Shown here: positions 1 through 6,522 of the stretch, one piece after another | Layout: each line of letters opens with the position of its first letter | How positions within the stretch are numbered: position 1 is the stretch's first letter | Origin: Alphaproteobacteria bacterium | Lineage (GTDB): Bacteria; Pseudomonadota; Alphaproteobacteria; Micropepsales; Micropepsaceae | DNA length: 6,522 bases | Assembly (NCBI GenBank): GCA_019508105.1 | Contig: JAEKMB010000056.1 | Location: forward strand, 1 to 6,522 | Reading direction: 5' to 3' | Made by a program: the position numbers and the translations under genes | Notes under the pieces: model-generated | What the model was told of the DNA's origin: nothing | Databases searched by the model: none | Seen by the model: the letters and a program-made list of their open reading frames with translations, nothing else

Positions 1-595
1 GCTGGTGGAGCCGGCCGACAATATCGGCGGCGGCGGACCGGGCGATTGCACCGAGGTGCTGCGGGCTCTGGTGAAATACGACGTGTCGGGTTCAGGCGTG
101 GTGATGGCCGATGCCGCAGCGGTGGCGGCATTGCAAAACATTCCCATCGGCGGGCGCATCACCTTGCCCATCGGCGGCAAGGGCAGCCGGCTGGACCCGG
201 GGCCGCTGCCCTTGGAGGTGGAACTGGTGTCGCGCAGCGACGGGCGCTTTGAGCTGGAAGACCGGCAAAGCCAGATGGTGGTGCTGGGCAGCAAGGTCAG
301 CATGGGCGACAGCGCGGTGGTGCGCCATGGCGGCGTCACCATCCTTCTCACCAGCAAGCGGCTGGCGCCGATGGATCTGGGCCAATGGCGCAGCCAGGGC
401 ATCGATCCGGAAAGGCTCAGCATGATTGGCATCAAGGCCGCGGTAGGACACCGGCGCGCCTATGACCCGATTGCCGCCGCCAGCTTTACCGTCTCCACGG
501 CGGGACCCTGCACGTCGGACCTTGCCCGCCTGCCTTACAAAAGGCTGCGGCGGCCGGTGTTTCCGTTGGATGCGATGGAGGAGAGTGGTGGGTGA
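1..595 (+). CDS. mlrC: M81-family metallopeptidase (MlrC-like), C-terminal part, 5' end outside the window
   Basis: The open frame is already running at the left edge (first whole codon at 2), so only the last 197 residues are seen. The segment starts with a DN-x-GGG-PGD motif and contains GGRITLPIGGK, a DGRFE stretch, VTILLTSKRLAPMD, GIDPE, IKAAVGHRRAYDPIA and the final CTSDLARLPYKRLRRPVFPLD. That order is the C-terminal domain of the MlrC/M81 family (former DUF1485, 'MlrC_C'). The family includes microcystinase C, which cleaves linearised microcystin or its products, but most members sit in organisms with no known microcystin use, so the substrate here is unknown. The metal-binding N-terminal domain is off the window and cannot be checked. 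Homologues usually end near the PLD motif; this one adds seven residues (AMEESGG), and its TGA stop at 593-595 lies inside the convergent tRNA gene. The GTG at 5 is internal, not the start. Family call is firm; symbol and substrate are inferred. Confidence 0.9.
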   Translation, partial: LVEPADNIGGGGPGDCTEVLRALVKYDVSGSGVVMADAAAVAALQNIPIGGRITLPIGGKGSRLDPGPLPLEVELVSRSDGRFELEDRQSQMVVLGSKVSMGDSAVVRHGGVTILLTSKRLAPMDLGQWRSQGIDPERLSMIGIKAAVGHRRAYDPIAAASFTVSTAGPCTSDLARLPYKRLRRPVFPLDAMEESGG

Positions 596-661
596 TGCAG
601 GGATCGAACCTGCGACAAGCTGATTAAGAGTCAGCTGCTCTACCAACTGAGCTAATCACCC
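586..661 (-). tRNA. tRNA-Lys (anticodon CTT), CCA encoded
   Basis: Read on the minus strand, the 76 bases fold as a full cloverleaf. The acceptor stem is GGGTGAT (655-661) with ATCACCC (590-596). The D arm is GCTC-AGTTGGTA-GAGC, the anticodon arm GCTGA-CTCTTAA-TCAGC, the variable loop TTGTC, and the T arm GCAGG-TTCGATC-CCTGC. It ends with discriminator A and a genomically encoded CCA (586-588). The anticodon CTT reads AAG, the main lysine codon in a GC-rich genome. The gene lies downstream of rodA on the same strand but has its own promoter-like sequence at 702-730. Its last 10 bases overlap the end of the convergent mlrC-like gene. No T-rich terminator was found just after the CCA end; that region is the coding 3' end of the mlrC-like gene. 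Confidence 0.98.
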
Positions 662-669
662 AAACACGT

Positions 670-693
670 CCGCAAGGCTTGGTTACCTTGCGG
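670..693 (-). repeat. Perfect 8-bp inverted repeat in the 5' leader of pre-tRNA-Lys
   Basis: CCGCAAGG (670-677) and CCTTGCGG (686-693) are exact inverted copies around an 8-base loop. On the minus strand the hairpin would start almost at the predicted transcription start (about 695) and end 8 bases before the mature tRNA. It is therefore likely to fold in the leader that RNase P removes. There is no T tract on either side, so a canonical Rho-independent terminator is unlikely. It could also act as a weak stop or 3' end for transcripts coming from rodA or from the opposite mlrC-like gene. The repeat is seen directly; the role is inference. Confidence 0.55.
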
Positions 694-701
694 GGAGGCG
701 C

Positions 702-730
702 CTCATAGCAGAGGGGTTTCGCCCTGTCCA
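702..730 (-). promoter_or_regulatory. Probable sigma70 promoter of tRNA-Lys
   Basis: On the minus strand, TGGACA (725-730; 5 of 6 to TTGACA) is followed by exactly 17 bases and then TATGAG (702-707; 4 of 6 to TATAAT). A TG one base before the -10 gives an extended -10. The predicted start is near 695-696, about 34 bases before the mature tRNA. The stretch between -10 and start is GC-rich (GCGCCTC), a feature known from stable-RNA promoters under stringent (ppGpp) control in other bacteria; that control is only inferred here. Position, spacing and orientation all fit a dedicated tRNA promoter. Confidence 0.65.
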
Positions 731-750
731 GAAAGCTGGGGGGAACCCCT
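712..750. repeat. Inverted repeat spanning the -35 region of the tRNA-Lys promoter
   Basis: AGGGGTT (712-718) is matched by the inverted copy AACCCCT (744-750). A G-T pair (719/743) and a C-G pair (720/742) extend it to 9 pairs, leaving a 21-base loop (721-741) that contains the -35 hexamer. In RNA read from rodA this would be a second stem-loop in the 3' untranslated region; in DNA it could be an operator-like palindrome. No T tract follows. The repeat is seen; either role is speculative, and in GC-rich DNA a repeat of this length may be chance. Confidence 0.35.
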
Positions 751-752
751 GT

Positions 753-780
753 GGGCGGATTTTTTGGCGCTTTTCCGCCC
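753..780 (-). terminator. Stem-loop just after rodA, possible operon 3' end
   Basis: Ten bases after the rodA stop, GGGCGGA and TCCGCCC (753-759 and 774-780) pair perfectly around a 14-base A/T-rich loop. The position at the end of a five-gene operon, before an independent tRNA promoter, fits a transcript 3' end. The U tract of a standard Rho-independent terminator is missing (the stem is followed by ACAGGGG on the minus strand). It may instead be an RNA-stabilising 3' hairpin with Rho-dependent termination, or serve the opposing mlrC-like transcript. Confidence 0.35.
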
Positions 781-790
781 GGGAAAACGC

Positions 791-1945
791 CTAGATAATG
801 CCGCCGGAATGGCGCGGGATTTCCACCTGGCGGTGGATATGCACGCTCATCAACAGCCCGAATCCGAACATCACCGTCAGCATGGCCGAGCCGCCATAGG
901 ATAGAAGCGGCATGGGAATGCCCACCACCGGGATCAGGCCCATCACCATCAGCCCGTTGATCATGATGTAGAAGAAGAAATTGAGGATTACGCCCATGGC
1001 TAGCAGCCGGCCGAACTGGCTGCGGGCGCTCATCGCGGTCTGCACGCCATAAAAGATCACCACCGCGAACAGCACCAACAGCGCCAGCGCCCCGACAAAG
1101 CCGAACTCCTCGCAAAAGCTGGTCCAGATGAAGTCGGTCTGTTTTTCCGGCAGGAAGTTCAGCCGGCTCTGGGTTCCCAGGGTGAAACCCTTGCCCGCCA
1201 CCCCGCCCGAGCCGATGGCGATCTTGGCCTGGGTGATGTTCCAGCCCTTGCCGAGGGCATCGGACTCAGGATCAAGGAAGGTTTCCACCCGCGCCTTCTG
1301 ATAGTCGTGCAGCACAAAGCGCCAGGCCAGCGGCACCGCGGCCGCGGCAGCGCCGAGGGTCGGAGCGATCCACCACCAGCTCAGGCCCGCCAGGAACAGC
1401 ATCGAACAGCCGTCAGCCACAATGATCAGGGTGGTGCCCAGATTGGGTTGCAGCACCACAAAGATGGCGGGAATGCCGATCATGGCCAGGCCAATGGCCA
1501 GCGGAATCGGCTTGGAGACTTCCTCGATGCTCTTGCCGTGCAGGAAGCGCGACAGCGCCAGCACCAGCGCGATCTTCATCAGTTCGGAGGGCTGCAGGTC
1601 CAGCGGGCCCAGCGAGATCCATCGTTGGGCACCCAGGCCCACATGGCCCACCACGTCCACCGCGATCAGCAGCAGCAAGGCAAGGCCGTAAGCGGGATAA
1701 GCCAGGCTCATCCATACCCGGATGTCGATCACCGCCGCGGCCAGCAGCACGATTAGGCCCAGGGCGAAATGGCCGATCTGCTTGAGGGCCCAAGGCTGGA
1801 GATGCGCCCCCGCCACAGAATAGAGCATGGCGATGCCAGCGCAGCCGATCATGCAAATCAGAAGCACCAAGCCCCAGTTCACCTCCAGCAGCTTGTCCGC
1901 AACCGAAGAGGTGCGCTTGGCAGCGGCATAGGGACGAAGCGCCAT
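791..1945 (-). CDS. rodA: RodA, SEDS-family peptidoglycan glycosyltransferase
   Basis: RodA (also called MrdB) polymerises lipid II into glycan strands in the inner membrane and works as a pair with PBP2. The 384-residue product is of normal family length and strongly hydrophobic from residue 24 on, with about ten membrane segments. Family signatures are in place: GAQRWISLGPLDLQPSE (105-121), QPNLGTTL (166-173), the large loop with AIGSGGVAGKGFTLGTQS (243-260), LPEKQTDFIW with the essential Asp at 271 (equivalent to D262 of E. coli RodA), and PLLSYGGS (346-353). I chose the ATG at 1945. It lies 4 bases after the mrdA stop, has a GGTGG ribosome-binding site (1954-1958) eight bases upstream, and gives the usual RodA N-terminus. 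The frame stays open to a GTG at 2020, but that would add 25 Arg-rich residues overlapping mrdA. It is the last gene of the mre operon. Confidence 0.97.
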   Translation of the reverse strand: MALRPYAAAKRTSSVADKLLEVNWGLVLLICMIGCAGIAMLYSVAGAHLQPWALKQIGHFALGLIVLLAAAVIDIRVWMSLAYPAYGLALLLLIAVDVVGHVGLGAQRWISLGPLDLQPSELMKIALVLALSRFLHGKSIEEVSKPIPLAIGLAMIGIPAIFVVLQPNLGTTLIIVADGCSMLFLAGLSWWWIAPTLGAAAAAVPLAWRFVLHDYQKARVETFLDPESDALGKGWNITQAKIAIGSGGVAGKGFTLGTQSRLNFLPEKQTDFIWTSFCEEFGFVGALALLVLFAVVIFYGVQTAMSARSQFGRLLAMGVILNFFFYIMINGLMVMGLIPVVGIPMPLLSYGGSAMLTVMFGFGLLMSVHIHRQVEIPRHSGGII

Positions 1946-1949
1946 TCGC

Positions 1950-3902
1950 TCAGCCACCCGCCTTGACGGGCTGAGGCGGTACCGGCTCTGCCTGGCCCTG
2001 TATCTTGGGCGGTGCGACACTGGCGGAATTGTTCTGCGGGTAAGCGGTCGGCAGCCTAGCTGGATCGCGCTGCTGGCAGAACAGCATTACGTCCCGCGCC
2101 ATGGCGACATGGGGATGAGCGGGCACCGCGCCATGCTCGATGATGCTGACGATGGCATATTTGGGATTGATAACCGGCGCATAGCCGACGAATAAGGCAT
2201 GGTCGCGCAGCTTCCAGTCCAGCGCGCTGTTCTTGGTAATGCCGCGCGCATGTTCTTCCTGAGAATAGGCGCGCACCTGGGCGGTGCCGGTCTTACCCGC
2301 CATCTCGAAGCCAGGCTCAGTGATGCGCCAGTTGTAGGCGGTGCCGCCGCCCTCATTCATCACCCGGTTCATGCCATTGCGCACCCTGGCCAGCGCCTGA
2401 TCACTGACATCCAGCTTGGCAATGTCGGGCCGCGGCATCAGCTTGCCGCCCACCGAATGCACGATGCGCGGACTGACCGCCTTGCCGCTGGCCAGCCGCG
2501 CCGCCTGCTGCACCAGCTGCAGCGGCGTCGCGGTGACATAGCCTTGGCCGATGGCGACGCTGAGGGTATCGCCCTGCTGCCAGGGCTGCTTGTAGGTCTT
2601 GAGCTTCCACTCGCTCGACGGCATCAATCCGGAATGTTCGCCGGGAAGTTCGATGCCGGTTGGCGCACCCAGGCCCAGCTTGCGGGCGGCTTGGTGAATC
2701 CTGTCGATGCCCACCCGCCGCGCGGTTTCGTAGAAGAAGACGTCGCAGCTATTCTTGATGCCACCTTCGACATCCAGCGAGCCATGCCCGTGATGATAGG
2801 TCGTCCAGGCCCAGCAATTGAAGGTGTGGTTGCCGACCGTTATGCGGCCATTGCAGGTGACCCGATAGTCCGGCGTGGCGATGCCAGCCTCGATGGCAGC
2901 CAGCGCCACCGCCGTCTTGAAGGTCGAGCCCGGCGGATAGATGCCGCTGGTGACCTTGTTGAGCAGCGGCTTGTGATCGGAGGTGGTGAGGTCATGCCAC
3001 TGGCTGTTGGTCAGTCCGACGTTGAACCAGTTGGGATCAAAGCCCGGCGTGGACGAAAGCGCGATAATATCGCCATTGTTGACGTCCATCACCACCATGG
3101 CGGCGCTTTCATCGCCCAGCTTCTGGTCGGCCAGCGCCTGCACCTGGCGGTCAATGGTCAGATATACATCCTCGCCCGGCTCGCCGGTATCCTTGCCCAG
3201 CTCGCGGATGATGCGGCCATAGGCATTGACCTCGACGCGGGAAGCGCCGGCGCGGCCGCGGATTTCCTTGTCGAACTGCTTTTCGATGCCGCGCTTGCCG
3301 ATGCGCATGCCCGGCAGGGTCATCAGGGGATCGTCGTCGTGTTCGATGTCCTGCGGCGACACCGAGGCGACATAGCCCAGGATATGCACCAGTTCCTTGC
3401 CGAACGGATAGTCGCGGGTCTCGCCGACATCGCATTGCACGCCCGGCAGGTAAGGCAGATGCAGGTTGACGCGGGAGAATTCCTCCCAGGTGAGATTTTC
3501 CGCCACCGGCACCGGCACAAACTTCTTGTTCATGGCGATGTCGTGCATGACCTTTTTCTTCTGCTGGTCGCTCAGCTCGATCACCTTGCCGATGGTATCC
3601 AGCGCCTCGGCCACGCCTTCGGTGGCCTGCTCGCTGACCAGCAACACGCGATAGTTGCGCCGGCTGTTGGCCAGCTCCACGCCGAAACGGTCCATGATGC
3701 GCCCGCGCGGCGGGGCGATCAGGCGTTGGGAAACGCGGTTGTCCTCGGCCTCGACCATATACTGGTCGCCGTCGCGGATCTGGAGCTGATAGAGGCGTCC
3801 CGCCAGCACCCCGAATACCGCCTTCATGCCGGCGCCCATGCCCACCGAGCGGCGGGTGAAGGTGGCGTAGCGGCTTTTGTCCTTCTTATCGAACAGCGGC
3901 AT
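1950..3902 (-). CDS. mrdA: Penicillin-binding protein 2 (elongasome transpeptidase)
   Basis: PBP2 is the class B transpeptidase that cross-links glycan made by RodA during lateral wall growth; it is the target of mecillinam in E. coli. The product has 650 residues. It has a short cytoplasmic N-terminus, a weak membrane anchor (about 19-35), and a pedestal with PPRGRIMDRFG (64-74), RDYPFG (163-168) and HILGY (173-177). In the transpeptidase domain the nucleophile motif is STFK (Ser326, Lys329), the second motif is SCD (385-387, the SxD form common in PBP2), and the third is KTGTAQ (537-542). All are intact. Residues 614-650 form a Pro/Ala/Gln-rich tail. The ATG at 3902 shares one base with the mreD stop (TGATG) and has a GAGG site (3912-3915) nine bases upstream, so translation is probably coupled to mreD. 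The anchor carries Lys27 in its middle, which is unusual. Confidence 0.97.
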   Translation of the reverse strand: MPLFDKKDKSRYATFTRRSVGMGAGMKAVFGVLAGRLYQLQIRDGDQYMVEAEDNRVSQRLIAPPRGRIMDRFGVELANSRRNYRVLLVSEQATEGVAEALDTIGKVIELSDQQKKKVMHDIAMNKKFVPVPVAENLTWEEFSRVNLHLPYLPGVQCDVGETRDYPFGKELVHILGYVASVSPQDIEHDDDPLMTLPGMRIGKRGIEKQFDKEIRGRAGASRVEVNAYGRIIRELGKDTGEPGEDVYLTIDRQVQALADQKLGDESAAMVVMDVNNGDIIALSSTPGFDPNWFNVGLTNSQWHDLTTSDHKPLLNKVTSGIYPPGSTFKTAVALAAIEAGIATPDYRVTCNGRITVGNHTFNCWAWTTYHHGHGSLDVEGGIKNSCDVFFYETARRVGIDRIHQAARKLGLGAPTGIELPGEHSGLMPSSEWKLKTYKQPWQQGDTLSVAIGQGYVTATPLQLVQQAARLASGKAVSPRIVHSVGGKLMPRPDIAKLDVSDQALARVRNGMNRVMNEGGGTAYNWRITEPGFEMAGKTGTAQVRAYSQEEHARGITKNSALDWKLRDHALFVGYAPVINPKYAIVSIIEHGAVPAHPHVAMARDVMLFCQQRDPARLPTAYPQNNSASVAPPKIQGQAEPVPPQPVKAGG

Positions 3903-4432
3903 CAGATGTCGCCTCGTGATGCGCCGACCATTCTATGATGCAGCCAGCCCACCACCAAGGCGGTGGGGACATAGAACAGCACCGTCATCGCCAGCTCGCC
4001 GATGATGGGCGCCAAAGGCGGTAGGTGCAGGCCCGGGGTCAGGAAGGCCAGGAACGCCACCGTGAACCAGGCCGTGGCGCAGGCAAAAGCGCTGGCGCCG
4101 GCAAAGCCCACCACCGCCGCCAGGCCCGACAGGCCGGCAAAGCTGTCGCGCTGGCGCGCCACCAGAGCATAGGTCAGGACAAAGGCCAGGGTCCAGACCC
4201 CCGGCGGGCCGCCCGACATGATGTCCTCGCCAAAGCCGATGGTCAGGACCGCGGCGGGGGTCATCAGGTCCGGGCGCACCAGGCACCAGAAATAGACCGG
4301 CACCACCAGACCGCCCAGCACCGAGATGGGAATATTGGCGATGAAGACGCAAGTCAGCCCGCACAGCAGCGGCGTCAGCACCACCAGGGCGCCTGGGCGG
4401 GGAGTTGAACCGGCGCGTTCCAGGCTGGCCAT
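3902..4432 (-). CDS. mreD: MreD, rod-shape-determining membrane protein
   Basis: MreD is the small multi-pass inner-membrane partner of MreC in the elongasome; it has no known enzyme activity and is thought to balance activation of PBP2/RodA by MreC. The 176-residue product is of typical size, with about six hydrophobic segments (roughly 14-34, 37-52, 57-72, 77-92, 103-131 and 141-164). The most family-like stretch is the loop after the second segment, RPDLMTPAAVLTIGFGEDI (53-71) followed by SGGPPG, matching the conserved LVRPDxxxP...GxxxDxxSGxPxG pattern of alphaproteobacterial MreD. MreD is poorly conserved, so position between mreC and mrdA supports the call as much as sequence. The ATG at 4432 is 2 bases after the mreC stop (TAGCCATG) and has no clear ribosome-binding site, which suggests reinitiation after mreC. 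It overlaps mrdA by one base. Confidence 0.92.
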   Translation of the reverse strand: MASLERAGSTPRPGALVVLTPLLCGLTCVFIANIPISVLGGLVVPVYFWCLVRPDLMTPAAVLTIGFGEDIMSGGPPGVWTLAFVLTYALVARQRDSFAGLSGLAAVVGFAGASAFACATAWFTVAFLAFLTPGLHLPPLAPIIGELAMTVLFYVPTALVVGWLHHRMVGASRGDI

Positions 4433-4434
4433 GG

Positions 4435-5454
4435 CTAGCGGTCCAGGTCTTCGGCCGATGCGGCATCGCTCGCGGCCGTTTCGGGTGCCGCCGGCTTGGG
4501 CGCGGAGACAGTTTTGGCCGGGGCCGGCGCGGCAGCAACCGGCGCCGGCTGGGCCGGCGGCTGCAGCGGCTGGGGCTTGAGACCGGCGGCCTCCACCGGC
4601 AACTGCGCCGTGGCGGGCGGGGTTTCCGGCGGCTTGGAGAAATTGAGGATCTCGACATCCTGGCTGGCGCCGGGATCGGCCAGCAGCGCCACATGCCAGC
4701 CGCCGCCGCGGTCGCTGACCACCATACCGATGGGCAGGCCTGACGGCAGCAAGCCGCCATCGCCGGAACTGGTCACCTGATCGCCCTCATGCAGGGTGAC
4801 AGTGCGGGACACCATGTCCAGGGTGGGATAGGCGCTGTTGTCGCCGGTCATCATCGCCTGGACGTTGCCGCCATGGCCCGCCGAGGTGGAAATGATGACG
4901 GGGATGCGGCTGTTGAGGTCGGTGAGCAGGATCACCCAGCTGGTGCGCTGGCCGGTGAGGTAGATGCGTCCGATCATGCCGCGCGCGTCCACCACTGCCT
5001 GACCCGGCAAAGCGTGGTTCTGGCGGCCCGCATTCAGGATCATGGTCTGCAGGAAGGGACGATTGGCCCGCCCGATCACCTGCGCCAGGACCGCGTTCAT
5101 CTTGGGGTCGGGCACCGCATGCAGCAGGGCCTGGTAGCGCCCCACCCGCCCCTGCAGCACGACGGCCGCATTGCGCCACTGGCGCAGGCGGGCATTTTCT
5201 TCCTTCAGTTTGAGATTTTGCTCATAGACCGAGAAGATCTGGTCGATCGAGCCGACAAACCGGTCGAACCCCGCCACCGGGGCGCGGACCTTCTGCAGCA
5301 CCGGCGCCATCAAATCGGTGACATGGACGCGCGCCTTGTCGAGAAGACCGCTTTGCGCCTTGCCGAGCAGAACCAGGACGATGGCGAGCGCGATGACGAT
5401 GACCAGCGGAAGCTGGGCATTGCTTTTGCGGGCGATCTTCCAGGCATTTGCCAT
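4435..5454 (-). CDS. mreC: MreC, periplasmic scaffold of the elongasome
   Basis: MreC bridges cytoplasmic MreB filaments and the periplasmic domain of PBP2, which it activates. The 339-residue product shows the family layout: a basic cytoplasmic start (MANAWKIARK), one membrane helix at about 15-31, a coiled coil at about 66-110 (including LKLKEENARLRQW), and then the double beta-barrel domain at about 117-273. That domain includes AQVIGR (124-129), ARGMIGRIY (157-165) and SGDGGLLPSGLPIGMV (230-245), a hallmark MreC segment. Residues 274-339 are a Pro/Ala-rich, low-complexity tail ending in acidic residues (ASAEDLDR), probably disordered in the periplasm. The ATG at 5454 is the only start giving a normal anchor; an AGGGA site lies 10 bases upstream. 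The gene sits 28 bases after mreB and 2 before mreD, so it belongs to the same transcript. Confidence 0.96.
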   Translation of the reverse strand: MANAWKIARKSNAQLPLVIVIALAIVLVLLGKAQSGLLDKARVHVTDLMAPVLQKVRAPVAGFDRFVGSIDQIFSVYEQNLKLKEENARLRQWRNAAVVLQGRVGRYQALLHAVPDPKMNAVLAQVIGRANRPFLQTMILNAGRQNHALPGQAVVDARGMIGRIYLTGQRTSWVILLTDLNSRIPVIISTSAGHGGNVQAMMTGDNSAYPTLDMVSRTVTLHEGDQVTSSGDGGLLPSGLPIGMVVSDRGGGWHVALLADPGASQDVEILNFSKPPETPPATAQLPVEAAGLKPQPLQPPAQPAPVAAAPAPAKTVSAPKPAAPETAASDAASAEDLDR

Positions 5455-5469
5455 GGGAACGCGGTCCCT
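5455..5469 (-). promoter_or_regulatory. mreC ribosome-binding site, possibly in a small hairpin
   Basis: In the 28-base mreB-mreC gap, AGGGA (5465-5469 on the minus strand) is the only Shine-Dalgarno-like sequence. It ends 10 bases before the ATG, slightly long. Its GGGA can pair with TCCC (5455-5458) directly before the start codon, around a 6-base loop. A four-pair stem is weak, so any damping of mreC translation relative to mreB would be modest. The binding site is a reasonable call; the hairpin effect is inference. Confidence 0.45.
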
Positions 5470-5482
5470 ATCCGCGCATCAT

Positions 5483-6522
<1,040 letters not shown>

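Noticed and set aside
92..646. Minus-strand open frame running through tRNA-Lys into the mlrC-like gene
   Set aside because: It starts inside the tRNA gene and is antisense to a recognised protein family; a GC-rich shadow frame.
586..661. tRNA-Lys 3' end as an integration site of a mobile element
   Set aside because: tRNA 3' ends are common attachment sites, but no integrase, direct repeat of the tRNA end or foreign-looking DNA is present here; the adjoining DNA is the intact 3' end of the mlrC-like gene.
624..1115. Minus-strand open frame running from inside rodA through the spacer into the tRNA
   Set aside because: It is an out-of-frame reading of rodA, ends inside the tRNA and crosses the tRNA promoter; no domain is visible.
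1946..2020. N-terminal extension of RodA to a GTG at 2020 (25 extra Arg-rich residues)
   Set aside because: It lies wholly within the mrdA coding end, has no family counterpart, and the ATG at 1945 has a ribosome-binding site and gives the standard RodA N-terminus.
2199..3938. Long open frame of 579 codons on the + strand opposite mrdA
   Set aside because: It is the antisense shadow of a clear PBP2 gene in GC-rich DNA. The product is His/Ala/Arg-rich and has no recognisable domain. The same applies to the + strand frames at 4789-5775 and 5991-6455 and to other antisense frames.

Overview
The window is a high-GC chromosomal segment, most likely from an alphaproteobacterium. The evidence is the uninterrupted order mreB-mreC-mreD-mrdA(pbp2)-rodA, the family-typical protein sequences (for example the [13 protein letters not shown] start region of MreB and the PPRGRI motif of PBP2) and the GC-rich codon use. 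The order or genus cannot be read from this stretch. Almost all of the DNA is coding and nothing in it looks recently transferred.

Layout, left to right. Positions 1-595 (+ strand) hold the 3' part of a gene for an M81-family metallopeptidase (MlrC, 'microcystinase C' type), cut by the left edge. A complete tRNA-Lys(CTT) gene lies convergently at 586-661 (- strand); its 3' end overlaps the end of the mlrC-like gene by 10 bases. A 129-base spacer (662-790) carries a good sigma70-type promoter for the tRNA and three inverted repeats. From 791 to the right edge, all on the - strand and transcribed right to left, is the rod-shape (elongasome) operon: mreB (5' end beyond the window), mreC, mreD, mrdA and rodA. 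Gaps are 28, 2, -1 and 4 bases, so this is one transcription unit with probable translational coupling from mreC to rodA. The operon promoter must lie outside the window, upstream of mreB.

How the genes work together. MreB forms actin-like filaments under the inner membrane. MreC (one membrane anchor, periplasmic coiled coil and beta domain) and MreD (multi-pass membrane protein) link them to the wall synthases. RodA polymerises lipid II into glycan strands and PBP2 cross-links them, giving lateral wall growth. All catalytic motifs visible in MreB, PBP2 and RodA are intact, so the machine looks functional.

No undescribed system is visible. The points most worth a second look are small: the overlap of a protease gene with a tRNA acceptor end, the hairpin leader and inverted repeat at the tRNA promoter, the unusual membrane anchor of PBP2, and the Pro/Ala-rich tails of MreC and PBP2.
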